A stretch of 64,000 nucleotides of DNA from Papilionanthe hookeriana x Papilionanthe teres (GCA_022702705.1 CM040428.1:55545198-55609197), one strand, 5' to 3'. Shown: positions 45,901-59,219, counted from the stretch's first letter. Numbers and translations are program-made. Notes: generated from the sequence alone by a model not told the origin.

Positions 45901-46484
45901 TTAGTTCCTCTCTCCATCTTTGATCAGGTGATTTTTTTTCATATATCGGTAGTGTGTCCATATCCCTCGTGGGCCAGACTACCTTTTTTCCGTTGACATG
46001 CCTTACTCATTTCTTCCATGGGCAGGTATAGTCAACTCTTTTTTGGGTCTTGGAACCTACTGTTTACTCATCCTTAAATGGGGAGCTTTCAAACTCTTCA
46101 AAATCTAAAGTGGGATGGATCCCCAATATGTGTGGTAGGTTAGGAGCGGTCCGTCAAAGCGATTTCGTCGCGACTCGACCCACTCCAACTTTGGACCGGG
46201 TCCTACGCTTCATCCCTTTTTGGATTTGACTTGCTAAACTAAAATCCTACTCACAAAATTTTCATTTAAAACTTCTAAAACAAAAATTTCCAAATTTGTT
46301 TTAAAAAAAGAGCAAAACAAAACACTTTTAAATAACATTACAAATGTGTGATCATGAAATGAATCACAAAATTAGAACAAAAGTATATAATAAAATAAGC
46401 AACATAAATAATCTGCAAAGAACGCCCACTTCATAAGACAATTATGTTAATTTCAATATTCGTATTGAAATTATAAGGCATTGA

Positions 46485-46958
46485 ATGCTCCTGACGCTCG
46501 AAAATCTACAATTGCCAGGAACAATGTCATCACCGAGCCTGACTTTCTTGTTCAACATGCCTATCGATCGAAACGCTCGCCACACAACTTCAACGATCCA
46601 CTTTGGGTCCGGGTTCGAAGAGTTTGAAGTGCCACTTGGAAAGGCGCCTGACGTGATAACAAAAATGGTTGTCTCAGAGGTTCAAGAGTCGTCCTCTAAG
46701 TTTGACTTGCACAACAGCCAGGATTTCCCTTCGCTTAAGATGGTGAAGATCAGTACCACCCCTGCTGCCGCCAGCAAGGTTTCTATTGCTGCCAGGATCG
46801 TCACAACTTCGCCTGATGGGTTCATCGTCACTGCACCAGCCATTCCACCAGCAAAGGGAAAACAAATTCTATATGAAGACGATTCAGTGGATGTGTTTGC
46901 CCCTCCGTACTCTGCTGTTGACCTCATTTTTGATGAGGTCTTCTCTTCTTCCCTTTAA
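46485..46958 (+). CDS. Unidentified 157-codon open frame inside a retroelement
   Basis: An open frame with balanced composition and no repeats, e.g. HFGSGFEEFEVPLGKAPDV and KGKQILYEDDSVDVFAPPYS. It lies between the family A primer-binding site and the start of a family B LTR-like copy (46916), which supplies its last 14 codons. Position suggests the N-terminal part of a gag-like protein, but no gag motif is seen, and the family is not recognised. It may be a truncated remnant. Confidence 0.35.
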   Translation: MLLTLENLQLPGTMSSPSLTFLFNMPIDRNARHTTSTIHFGSGFEEFEVPLGKAPDVITKMVVSEVQESSSKFDLHNSQDFPSLKMVKISTTPAAASKVSIAARIVTTSPDGFIVTAPAIPPAKGKQILYEDDSVDVFAPPYSAVDLIFDEVFSSSL

Positions 46959-49850
46959 GATTTCAGTGATCTAGCTCTTGAGCTTTTCCTTCGACTATCT
47001 TGATGATTAGAATCGGACCCACCACTTAGAAATTCAAACCACTTCTTAACTCCCCGCAAACTCCACAAACTCGATCGTAGACCCCTAATCACCTGTAGGG
47101 TCGAAATCAAATGCGGAAGTTTAAAGCGACGAGTTCCTATAGGACTCTTCGTCTCAGGATCGCTCCGGCGGCTCTGGTCCTGCGAAGCGGCCGACTTACA
47201 CATACACTACACTACACTTTCACACACCTCCTAAAACCACACCCATACCCAACTCGACCTCCCGACTCATGTAGAGTGATTCACATGGATGGTCCTTAAC
47301 CCCTAAGCCCTTGGCTAAGAGGGTTAGGAACAACATGAGGGATGCCTCAAATGAGTCCCTTCATGGCTCATGTGGGATTGATATGGCTTCATGGTTCAAC
47401 CAAAATGATTTTATTCCACTTACAATTACCCAATCTTCAATTTTCCAAATTTTCAATTTTCGACTTCTCGGACCCTACACCCGCCTAGCCTACCCAAAAC
47501 CCTTGAAATCACCCAAATTTTTCAAAAATTCCCAAATCACCCAAAATTCCTCAAAACCAATCCCAAGCATTCCCACATTACTCAAATTGATCACTCATAG
47601 CAAAAAATATCAAAAATTCCAAAAATACCTCCCAATACCCTCCAAATACCCAAAATACCCCTCTTAACCCAAAAATCCAATAAATTCAGAAAATTCCCAA
47701 AAAATTCCAGAAAATCCCAAATATTCCCAATTTCATTTTTGTTCAACTACACCATGGCCAATTTTCGTCAATTTACCCTACTTTTGTCAAAACCCCCAAC
47801 TCGACCCATTTTAACCCTAAATGAACCCAATGTCAAACCAAACCTACCCAATCGACCCAAATTCTGGTCCAATTCAATTATAAGCTTCAATTCAACATTC
47901 CTAAGCACTAATCTAGACTCAAACCTAAGTCCATTCGATTAACATTTGGATCCAATTTCACTTTTGGCCTTAAAGCCCAATTTGGACCCATGACCCAAAC
48001 CTAACCCAAACTCACCCAATTCAACTCCAATTAACCCCAAATCTTTTCTAAATCTTCCTTAACATTCCCACAAGCAAAACCTTAACATGATTTGCCCAAA
48101 ATCTAGACCCAAACCCCACTCAAATTCAACCCAAAGCTAAAAGGCCCAATTTTGACCTAAACCCAAACCTAACCCAAATGAGCCCAAACCCCAAAATCAA
48201 AACCCAACCAAAGCCAAAACCTCTTTCAAACACTCCCATAAACATTTCCCAACATTTATTTTACATCAATTTCAACCCTAGCCCAACATTGGCCCAAGTT
48301 AGCCCAATTTGACCTATATTGGCTCATTCACCAAAGAAGCCCAAATTCAACTCAATTCAAACCCAAATCATTCCCAATTTGCTCCAAGTCACTCATGACA
48401 CATCTATGAGTTAAACCCAACAATTATTTGGCCCAAAATTCTACAAAATCCCCATCCATAAATCTATTTTTAAACCAAAAGCCCACTTACATGGAAACCT
48501 TCTTAAAAGCCCAAATTTCATGCTAAAGCCCATATGACAATTGCTCTACATCACACCCTTGATTAAAATCAATCCCTAAGTTTGAAAATTCATCATGAAG
48601 CCATTCCAAATAAAGCCCCATACAAATTCCCATCAAAATACCAAAATTTTCTTAAAATCCATTTCCATGAAATCGACTCGACTTTTCCCAAGCCAAAGGT
48701 GAGCCATGAAGCCATGCATGAGCCACATGGAAGCCATGAGAGCCTCTTTACATGTCACCATGCCATTTTGGGCAAAAGGAGGAGACTCTTTCCTTAATTC
48801 CTAAAGGTGATTAATCACTTCCATGACTCCACTAAACCATGCTTAAGCTTAATTGTACTTGGATTATGACTTGACCCCACTAATCAAGCTGATCCAAATC
48901 ACTTTCTCCTCAGTCTAAACCAAGCCTTGGTTGGTGCACCTAGCCCAAATGGAAGGGTTGACCCATTTAGACCCAAAAATAGCCCTTTCCCATTCCACTT
49001 TGATTCAAACCCTTTACACATGTCCATGGCCAATTGACTGCACAAACCTCCACCCCCGACCCACTCCGGACTCCGAGGGTGACCCATGCCTCGCGGCCAC
49101 CCGCCCTGTCGCCGGAAAACACCATGGCCGAGACCTCGGGAGGAGCCAAACTTCGGAATTCCACCCGCCGAGCCGCCCCATGCCCAATGGCCACCACGGT
49201 CGTTCTTCCCATGCCCGGAGCAGACCGATCCCAACCCTCGGCCATCCCCGCGAGGCTCTCCAACCACCTCTATTTAAACCCGACCCCCTCACGGCCACGA
49301 GAGGAGAGTCGCACAAACCTCGCCGAAACTCGCCAAAATTGTTCCAAATCCTTCTCCATCCTGTAGAGCAGCTTGATCCCCAAGTGTCAATTCGCCCTAA
49401 TCCCCACTCAACGAATCCAATTTCTCAACCGAAATTTCACCCAAAACCGTGACACTTCGTCACAGCGAGCCAATCCTCAAATCGATCTGGTCCTACACCT
49501 TCACCTGACCAAGAGGAGAAGTTTCCCACCGAAAGCCCCATCTCCAAGCCACCCAAGCTGCTCCAGCCCTCCAAGCTTTGTGATCGGCCGTGGTCGAAAT
49601 CCTACTCTAGGCAATTCACTGCACCTGTGAGACTTCATCCTGAGCTTGCACGGGATCCAATCGAAGGTGACACAACCCTCGCATCGAAGCCACACTTCTC
49701 TCGAGCAAAGGTATGGCCTCACTCTTCTTCCCGAGCTTACGAACATTCTCCATTTTCATCGAGTCAATTTCATGCCACATAAACCGTATAGATGTGTTCG
49801 TCTTCTCGAGACGAATCCATAGTAGCATAAGAACACGAAAATCCATCGAG
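46916..49850 (+). mobile_element. Family B LTR-like repeat, copy 3
   Basis: It starts TGTTGACCTCATTTTTGATG at 46916, like the copy at 40911. From 47400 to 48900 the plus strand is dominated by A and C (cccaaa, acccaaacc) with very little G. From 49000 to 49750 it becomes GC-rich and C-rich, as in the leaders of the other copies. Many overlapping frames occur in the C-rich part; none has a recognisable domain. The border with family A sequence near 49850 is approximate. Confidence 0.55.
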
Positions 49851-52800
49851 TATCGAGCGAGATCTGGGCCTGAACACGGACCGCTTCTCGGCGAGGACGC
49901 TTGGGGACGATGAACGGATGCCGTTCATTTACTACATGCGCGGACGGACGGCCGTGATCGCGCCGATCGAGGAGATGGAACGACACAAGCGGGCCCCCGG
50001 AGCGCCGAGTCGATGGCGCGCGTCGAACCGAGAGCGCCACGCGGCGTTTCGGAGCCGCCGAGGCCGACGCGGCGCCGCGTGGATAAATAGAAAATTAGCA
50101 GTATTTTCTCGATTTATTTAATTCCCTAAACTTCAAAAATCCATAACTTCGTGTAGTGAAAATCGAAAAATAAAATAAAAATACCTTCGCTTCGCACGAA
50201 TAGTATGAGAATAACGTGAAAAGAAATCATTTAATTTCATCAAGTATTTTATTTTTAATGATTTATTTCCTTCGCATTGTTTTAATTCTCCATGCATATA
50301 TGAAATTCACTACGGTATGAGACCATAGTGCATTTAGCCTTCGACTCTGGAACATTCCCCGAATTTTCCAAAGTCGTAGGCCATCCCTACGGAAGTTATC
50401 GATTTTTCAAATTCATAGTTATCGTTTTCGAGTATTTTAAATCTAATAATTAAGATGTTGTGAAATAAATTCTAGTGAAAATTTCACGATGCTTCTTACG
50501 ACTGCAGTGAACTTGTAAAAATAGTTTCGAGTTAATTTATTTAAAATAACCTTAATTCGCTTAAATACCCAAAATAGATCCCTAATTAATTAGAATTAAC
50601 CATACATCAAATCGACTCAAATCAATTCTCCACCGACTCGATGGACGTAGAACCCACAATAAAAATTCAAGTCAATTTGATTTCACAATTTCTACTAAAC
50701 GGCTGATTAAGTTCATTTACCAATTCAACTTTAAATATTCATAACTTTCAAAATACCTTTTAAAAATTCACCAAATTGGCTTTGAGTCTCTCCGATATCA
50801 GTGAATCTAAGAAATTAAAATTTCAATTTTCTAAAAAATTTAATTTTTCGTATTATTTTAATATTTTAATAATTAAAAAATAATAAAAATCATAAAAATA
50901 ATAAAATTCACCAAAATGTCACATTTCGAATTTTAATCACTTAGAACAAACCCCATATTTTTCTGTAGCTCTATTTAATGAGATATTAAATTTTAAAGCT
51001 CTCAGGTAATTTTAAAATTAAAAAAATGTATTTTCTAAGATTTTCACTAAATAATTATAATAAATCAAAGTAAAAATCGAAAATCGTAAAAATTGATTCT
51101 CTCGATTTCCTCGATGTCGAGAGATTTTCGAAAAATATAAATTTCATTTTTTAACTTTTATTTTATTTTTAAATTAATTAATACTCCAAAACTTAAAATA
51201 ATTATAATAAAAATAATATAATTCAAAAATCACCAAAATTCGTCCAAGTGGTCCCTCTCGTCATTAGTGAATGCCCCATAATTTTCTTAAGCATATAAAC
51301 TTTCCTCGGTCATGTTATTAAATTTTCCTCGAAATCTCTATTTTCTACACAAAAATAATTATATAAATAAATTAAATACGTAAAAATCACATTTTCTCCT
51401 CTCATATCTTTATCGACATACGAGTGAAGTTCACATAAAAATTTCAAGTTCATTTAAGCTCAATTTAGTGAGCTATGAAATTATTAAGCTTCGAAAGGCA
51501 AAATGGTAATTAAAAAATTTAACCCTTAATTAAAACTTTAGTGCTTAATAAAATTAACAAATAAAATATTTGATCCTAATCTGATTTTGATGATCGAAAT
51601 TTAAATAATTAAAGCGTAGAAACCCACTAAATAATTTAAAATAATTGAAATAAACCTTAATTAAATAATCGATTAAATTGTAATAATAATAAAATCTAAT
51701 TATTAAATAGTGATATTATTAAGAAGAGATTTATTCTTTAATTTAAAGATCCCTAAATTAATCTTCTCAATAATATTTAATTCTTAATTAAAATGATAAT
51801 TCAAATTTAAGTTTTAAAATATTAAAAAGACTTAATCTTTAAATTAAATTAAAATTAAATTATTAAACTCTTTTTAAATTTTCAATTAAATTAAAATTAA
51901 AATTAAAATTAAATTAAAGATTAAATTAAATTAGATCAAACAAATTAAATTAATTTAAATTAAATTAATTTAAATTAAATTAAATCAAATAAATTAAATT
52001 AAATCAAATAAATTAAATTGAACAAATTAAATTAAATTGAATTAAATTGAATTAAATTTAATTAAAATTAAATTAAATTAATTAAATAAAATTAAATTAA
52101 GACATATTAGATTAAATTAAATCAAATTAAATTAAGACAAATTTAAATTAAACCAAATTAAATTAAATCAAGTTAAATTAAATCAAATTAATTCACATCA
52201 AATCAAATTAAATCAATTAAATCAAATTAAATAATAAATCAAGTTAAAATTAAAATCAACTTAAATTGAATTAAAATTAAAACTAAACTACATTAAATTA
52301 AATTAAAGTTAAATTAAATCAATTAAAAGAAATAACATCACCTAAGACATAAAGAAATTCAAAATAAAGCAACTTCAACATTATTCCAAATTTAAACCCG
52401 TTAATCGAAATTAAATTAAATCACAAACCATTTCAACACCAATCTGCTCTCGAAAACTTTGCTATCATAACTCCTAAAACGTAACATTAAATGAAATGTT
52501 ACTTCACTTATATGATATTCAAATGTCCTAGCTCACTGAAAGAAGATAACAAAACTCGAACTCCCTGGACGATTAATTCATTCGTATAATTAAATTCATC
52601 TCGACTTAAAATAATCCTGAAACATCGAAAAGATGTTTAAGATTCATCTTAAGCACTTCCTCAATATGATAGTGATACTTATAAGAACAATCGAACTTAA
52701 TTATGCTTCGATGAAGAAAATCGTCCTCAAACCAAAATACAAAGAACCTGGACGTACATAGAAACGATCAACTATAGCGATTAGAATCTCAGTAAAACCA

Positions 52801-54366
52801 TAACCCTTCCCTTAGCTTTACCTAGAACTCGCTTAAATATTCTAATCAGTGTTTTAAGCGCAATTGGACGACTGTGAAGACTCTCCAGTACGCTTTTATT
52901 TTATCGCAATTTACCTTATCGCAATTTATTTAATCACATCGCACTTACTTTTCGTACGATAAACAACTCGTCGTATGAAAACCCACACCTTTGTGGATAA
53001 ATTCCTAAAACCGAAACCAAAACTAAATTAAAAGTCATCATAAGATAAAATCCATCGCCACAACATTTCAAAATATAAAACAACTCAAAATTTAATCACA
53101 AATGTAACACAAAACTACAATTACAACTAAATTAAAACGTCCCGTTGGATGATCGGAATAACTTCTGATGACGTAACCTACGCGTCAGCTAACTGGATTT
53201 CCCACTCGTCTAAACGAAAGTGTTGAACTCATTCAAGCTGAGTTTAGCATATTCATCTCGAATAAGTGAATCCGATAAAAATAACGATGCCGAAGGATTG
53301 AACCGCGGGATCTTAACCTATGTCGTTATAATTAACTTTAAGATTTGTTTTAATTAAAAAATTAAAAACACTCGGAAATTAAGATTTTTTTCTCTAAACC
53401 AAAACACTTTCCTCATCTCTCGATTTATGACTTCTATAACTAAACCTCCGCAACAACAAGGAATTTCGGAGCACGATGGCAAAGACGGCCATCATCATCA
53501 AGAAACCCAAGTCTACTTCAAAGAAACTTTCCTAATTAAATAACCAAGCCATAGTGATTTCGAGGTAGTTCGTCTAATAGCAACATAAATCCTCAACCTT
53601 TTGTTGAGCATCTCGCATTGCAAATTAGCTCTCTAACCGGTTTAGTGATTCCGAGAAGTTCGATACGACATAAAGCCTCACATCTTCGATGCCTATTTCG
53701 TATGATTTTATCATACTAATATAAGTTCTAATTAATTAAAATCGGCAACATCAAAACATTAAATAAACATTGTGACTCTCCTAAATTCAAGCCAAACAAT
53801 AGGATAATGGAAATTACCGAAGTTCGCTTCGAATCCGTGATTTCTCCTATCTTTCTTCCTTCGAATTCCCAAAACAAAATGTTCCAAACTCGATCCATTC
53901 CCTATCGAAATTCTAAAATTCAATCCTTTCAAAACTTAAACTTTGAAATTCTTGAGAGCGAATTATCGATTATTATCGAGAGTTTTCTTAGCTGATTCCC
54001 GTCATTTAAGATGTAATTAACTATATGTCATCTTTATAGAGAATTTTAAGAACCCAGGTAATATAAACCCCGTTTAATGTTTTTCATATTAAGCATGAAC
54101 TCATTTCAGCACATAAAATCGGTTCGCAGTACCAAACGGATGTCACAAATCTTCTAGTTATTTAATCGAGCCCCATTACTAAGCAAGTGTGTCTATTCTT
54201 CAGATGTATACATAGCTATGGTATGGTGCTCGTTTATGTAAACTATTCTGGATGCGAGATCGCTCGATTTCATATCTTAAGATTTTCAAATTTAAAATTA
54301 TTTTCAAAAAATCAAATACTACTTCTTAAATTATTTATTTAAATTAAATTAAAAATTCGCCGCACA
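49850..54366 (+). mobile_element. Family A long arm (left, direct orientation)
   Basis: Its right end has CA at 54365-54366 followed by a degenerate primer-binding site. The first 200 bp are GC-rich, with a TATA-like gataaatag at 50083-50091 on the plus strand. The rest is AT-rich and contains a low-complexity block. The stretch 49900-53775 is mirrored, with order preserved, by 59220-62550. Small frames inside are not coding. Size and position suit a very long 5' LTR (about 4.4 kb) of the following gag-protease element. Confidence 0.6.
51660..52330. repeat. AAATTAAATT-type low-complexity block
   Basis: Hundreds of bases of attaaattaaatcaaattaa words with almost no G, densest at 51830-52330. 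It lies inside the left family A arm. The right arm has no equally extended block. Confidence 0.85.
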
Positions 54367-54375
54367 ATTTCTGTT

Positions 54376-54393
54376 AGGCGACCCCCTTTTCAA
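54376..54393 (+). other. Degenerate primer-binding site of the gag-protease element
   Basis: AGGCGACCCCC follows the LTR end (CA, then a short spacer) and resembles the TGGCGACTCCG at 45883. It differs at three of 11 positions, so it is no longer a perfect tRNA-Arg match. Confidence 0.5.
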
Positions 54394-54420
54394 AATAAAA
54401 CACACACAACCTAAAAAAAT

Positions 54421-57400
54421 ATGCCGACATCTGCATTCAAAATTGACTCTTCTTCCAAGTCTGCATTGATAACGCGATCCCAGAGGAGGAACCGTAGGAG
54501 GAGGGAATTGAAGGCTCAAAGAGCAGAAGTCGCCAAGTTGGCCTCACCGTAGACAACCCCTCTGTCGGAGGCGATTGAATTGATGGAAACCTCACCTCAC
54601 CTCACCTCACCTCGAGGGGAGTAGGTTTCATCTCTTGTCTGCTTCGGAAAGAGAGGAGAATGTCTACCGAGTTGTCGCCTCACAACCTTGCCGTCAAAGT
54701 GAAAAGAGAAAAAAGCCTGAGTATCTTACCCAAATTCGTTTCGTCTTCGAAAGTTTGGCCCATAAAGAGAACTGCTCCGTTGCTGAGATCTTAATAAGGA
54801 TGAGTTGTGTTGTGTCCCCTCAGATGAAGAGGCAGGTATTGGAAGAATGTAAGTCTACTCAGCAACCTCATAGGCCCTCCAATAGGGTTGAAGAGGTGCC
54901 ACCACCGTGCATTTTTGCCATGCTCGGCTAGGAGATTGAGTGTTCACCAATGCCACAACTGCCGGAACCATCAACGTCAACACTGCGCTGCGAAATCAGC
55001 TAAACTACGATTAGGATCAATATTATCGCCCATAAGGGGTGGTAAGGGATTGTTCGCTGTTGTATCTGACCCGCACACTAGGGGACATCATTCCCTCCAC
55101 CATGTTGATTCCATCAACGAGGCACCATGTCTCCAGGCATCAGTACTAAAAGGGAAGCGGTGGAGACCTAAGGCCGCCAGTCAGATATTACTGGCAAGTG
55201 CGAGAAGCCCTCGTCCCAAGAGGATCCTAAAGTCCAAAATACCAGTTGTCACATCAGGATCCAATGCAAGTCAAGATGTCTGTCAAAGACCACCAGTCGA
55301 TCTTAAAGTGATCAAGGGAGCTTTGATTAAAGGTAAATTGGAGAAACTTAGGCTTGACATTTCAGAATTGTTGAGGGAACAACGAAAGAATGATAAGGAT
55401 AAAGATTTAAACCTGGTGGATCATATGAAAGAAGAATATGCAGATATTCTTGTCATTGAGACCCGAGCTTCTTCATCGTTGCGCGATGCTCCATAACCTG
55501 CAGGGGAGAACGCCTCCGAGGAGTTGCGAAGGGGAATGCAACTGCGAGATGAACATATCGCTCTGATGGAGAAGAAGCTAGAGGAGATGATTGTTGTCGT
55601 CGCTACACTTCAAAGCCAACCACACTCTCTAATAGCTCCCTCCCCAGAAGTAAATCAACCAGAAGTTGTTCACATTTCAGAAGAGAAGAATGACCCCGCC
55701 CCTACTAGAAAAAATGAACCATCAATAAAGGATCCTGTCCAGATCATGGTGCCAGAAGAAGACATCAAACAAATGGTGGAAAAACAAGTGAATGAAGCTT
55801 TAGCTCGGTCCAAAGAAGGAGCATTGGTTCTAAAGGGTAGACCATACCCAGAGGAATTCAATGTTGTTCAATATTCAAAGCGTTTCGTGCCACCAACATT
55901 CAAAGTGTTTGATGGAATTGGAAATCCTCGTTAGCACGTTGCGCACTTCCGAGCAAGCCGCTGCAACGCGGAGGGTAGTAAAAGATTGCTTTTCTATCAG
56001 TTCGTGAATAGCCTTTCGGGGGGTCGCTTTTGATTGGTATACCGAGTTGCCTAATGACTTAATCAAAACCTTTGCAGAATTGGAAGACTTATTCATCAAG
56101 ATGTTTGCTGAAGCACAACACCATATCAGCATCGTTGATCTTGTGGTCGAGTGACAAAAACCAAATGAGACGTTAGTCAAGTACATTCTGCTTTGGAGAA
56201 ACCTGAGCATGAAATGCGAGCCACAGTTGCAAGAGCAGCATGCAATTGAGATTTTGCTTAAGAGCATACATTGTCCGATAGCTTTCTTGCTTAAAGGATG
56301 CACCATTAAAACCTTCGAGAAGCTATCAAGGAAAGCTGCGAGTTTGCAAGAGGAAGCTAAGCAGCTCAGATTTTTAGAGAAAACTGAGAAATTGAAGCCA
56401 ATGAAGACATTCGAGAAGAAGACTAGAACAATAGCAGCATTAGATAAAGGTAAGCAGTCGATACAGATTCAATCCGAACAGTCTTGACAAAGTTACCAAC
56501 GTCCGCAGCAGAACAACCAATAGCATGCCCAAAGATATCCAACAAAACAATCAACAAGATAGTCAGCGACAGTTTCAACTAAGACCTTATCAGGCGGACA
56601 TGGGACAAGGTTCGACCATGATAGATTGATTAAACATAAACTATTCATTCAAAGATGAGGCTGTGCCAAGATGGTTCGAAATTTAGTAAAGAAGACCGAG
56701 TTTAGATTACCAGTACCTAAGAAGTTGGGTGAAGTCGACAAAAAGGATCATCCCATGTATTACCCGTATCACAGATTGGTTGGGCACGCCATAGAAGAAT
56801 GTTTCAGTTTCAAAGATTGGCTTGAGAAGAATTTCAAGAATGGAAACATATCGATCTCGAAGGAATATTTGAAGGAACCTGAAAGAGGTTCCATCAATAT
56901 GATCTCGGTTGATCCAATTGATCCCTACACAACAGATGATGGATGGAGTACAGCATGGAACAGATCTTCTACGAAAATATTGGATCAAATTCAAGCTGCT
57001 TCAGTACAAGCCTCCATCCAAATTCAGGAGCCTGCAAAGCCAGTATTTTTAGCTACACCAGAAAAATCGAAGAAGGAAATCGTCAAGGAGGAAAGGATAG
57101 ACGGCGCGAAGATTAGACTAGGGGCTGCATATTTTCGATTGGTTGTCTCAGATTTTGGGGAGCAATTCCTCGAACCGTTGACTTTGTATGATTATCTTTA
57201 TATTCCTCCGAAAATTTTTAAAGAAAAGATAGTTGATTTCGGCTACGTTTTTACTGTTTCTAGTAATTACGTGACTAACAACCAATCTAATTCGAACTTT
57301 GATTCCTATGATAATCCTCAAATCATACAAAACCCTAACGAACTCGTCAATATGGCTAATGAGGATGCTAACGACACGGGCTATGATAACTCGGGAAGTG

Positions 57401-57474
57401 AAGGCCCATTTTTGAATTCTGAGGGGCTCAGATCGCAATTGAATTGGAACTTTCAGATTCAGAGACATTTTTAG
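54421..57474 (+). pseudogene. Gag of a non-autonomous Gypsy element, decayed
   Basis: It starts with ATG at 54421 (MPTSAFKIDSSSKSALITRS), 28 bp beyond the primer-binding site. The N-terminal basic and coiled part is broken by stops. The capsid-like core is at 55830-56460: RFVPPTFKVFDGIGNPR (ending 55934), FVNSLSGG, ELPNDLIKTFAELEDLFIKM, NETLVKYILLWRNLSMKCEP and LKSIHCPIAFLLKG. Then comes a long open frame, 56671-57474 (267 codons), with LVKKTEFRLPVPKKLGEVDK and MYYPYHRLVGHAIEEC, where a C.YH...GH....C zinc-type motif has Tyr for the first Cys. Stops and frameshifts make it inactive. It belongs to the plant Gypsy gag family by recognisable wording. Confidence 0.8.
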
Positions 57475-57548
57475 AAGAATGGGTGACCACATTGACAGAG
57501 AAGCCTCCGGGTCCAGTTCAGAAGATGCAAGAAATTACATAGGTATAT

Positions 57549-58270
57549 TTGAGAAGAGGAAAAGTGTTACCCGTAGTAATGGGTCCAGGAGTAAAGGGAA
57601 AACAAATATCTACTCATGAAGAGCCAGCTCCACCAATGGAAGAAGCACCTACCCAGGAAGAGACTGGAGGGTTGAATAACATAGTGGAATATAACGTTCT
57701 AGCCCACCTTCGGAATTTGTCAGCCAAACTAAGCATTTACGATGCTCTGATCCTGTCCAAGGAGATGAGAGAAGCTTTGATCAAGGCTCCACTTGATCTG
57801 AAAATTTGCTTAGCTCAATTGGCCAGCAACGCCTTAGGTGAGGCTTGTTCGTTAAAGGAACAGCTCGGTGTGATCTTCACAGATGAAGATTTGTTGCTTA
57901 GAACTGTTGACCATAATCGACTTTTGTACATTTCAGTTAATATCAGAAGACTCACACTCTCGAGGGTGTTGTGGATTCAAGGGCATCAATTAACATAATG
58001 AATCTACGAACTTTAGCCTATTTAGACATTGACATCCATAGGCTTACAACAGACAAAATGATAGAGGGTTCAACCATAAAGGAGAAAGAGCTCTCGGATC
58101 CATAATATTGTCTATGAAAATTGGCGATCTAGTAACACTACAAAATTTCATATCATTGATTCAGAAACTTCTTTCAATGCCCTACTGGGTCGACCTTGGA
58201 TTGACGAGTATAAGATGATTCCTTCATCTTTGCACCAATGGCATATAATATTTTGAAGAAGGAAAAGAAC
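57549..58270 (+). pseudogene. Retropepsin-like protease region, decayed
   Basis: The frame from 57549 (GGLNNIVEYNVLAHLRNLSA, LSIYDALILSKEMREALIKA) leads to the aspartic protease. The active-site segment at about 57968-57990 reads VDSRASINIM, with Arg where the catalytic D-S/T-G triad has Gly, and a 1-nt shift precedes it. Downstream FHIIDSETSFNALLGRPWID (58147-58205) is the conserved C-terminal protease landmark with the LLGR motif. It is inactive as read. Confidence 0.8.
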
Positions 58271-58287
58271 GGTGCATAAAAAGAGAT

Positions 58288-59215
58288 TTGCAACCATTTT
58301 CAGTACACAAAATCTGCATCCATGAAGACACTACCTACTATGCTCCCATGACTCCAGAGAAGTGCCGAATAAAGAGGAAGATTCAAAAGTATTACAAGAG
58401 TCGGATCGTCAGATTCCAATTCAACGATCTTCTACCATTTCTCCAAGACAAGAAGGTGGAAACTCTTTTTGTCATCACATCCGAGATTAAGGACGGAGAC
58501 GAGAACGAGGAAGAGTTTGGAAGATTGTTGAACAAAGGAGTTCGACAATCAACATCGAGTTCGAAGAAAGCTCGTAAGAAGAAAAGATTGAAAAGAATGC
58601 AATGACAATACACCGTAAGACACCGCGGTTCGAGATTTCTTTGGAAGAAGAGGAAGAAAATAATGAGTACAAGTCAATGTATGATAGGATTAACCACTAC
58701 GTACAAGCCATGACCTTTACGTCGATTCGTTCTCATGAAGTCGAGGGTTTGGAGTTCAAGGAAGTACGTGGTGCAGGCATAAAACCAATAAAGTTCTATC
58801 GTGGTTCTTCTTCTTCCAATTTTGAAATCAATGTAAATTTAGACATGACGTTTTAAATGAATTAATGGAATTACCTTCTGGCTATTATTCTCCATTTGTT
58901 CAAAAGCTTGCTCAACGTGGTTTAGTGCCTAGTCAGTTATCAAAAGACAGGTTGCGCCTCTTCGGGAAATTGTGGAACATTAAAAATCGAAACTCTAAAT
59001 CGAAAGAAGGCTTTTGTTTCGACACGGTAGGGCCTTTGCTTGATTATTACTGGTGAATCGAATGAATGTTGCTTTGAAGAAAAAGTGATCCCGAAGTGTC
59101 CAAAATAGAAGATGCATTCGAAGAAGAGATCAAGTCGACGGTGGATGAATTAAAAGAAATAAATCTAAGGATCGAAGAGTACCATCATAAGTTCTTTGCT
59201 CAGGCTTTAATTTGA
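58288..59215 (+). pseudogene. Protease-to-RT linker remnant; reverse transcriptase absent
   Basis: Three short frames (58288-58605, 58602-58856, 58865-59056) include FQFNDLLPFLQDKKVETLFV, FEISLEEEEENNEYKSMYD, GAGIKPIKFYRGSSSS and YSPFVQKLAQRGLVPSQLSK. A last segment, IEEYHHKFFAQALI, ends at about 59215. These resemble the acidic linker between protease and reverse transcriptase in plant Gypsy polyproteins. No reverse transcriptase, RNase H or integrase motif follows; family A sequence in inverted orientation begins at once. The element is therefore gag-protease only, like the TR-GAG class. Confidence 0.65.
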
Positions 59216-59219
59216 GATA

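Noticed and set aside
48931..49630. Overlapping frames of 85-173 codons, both strands, Pro/Arg-rich or Gly-rich
   Set aside because: GC-rich portion of a family B copy. Both strands are open at once and no motif is conserved.
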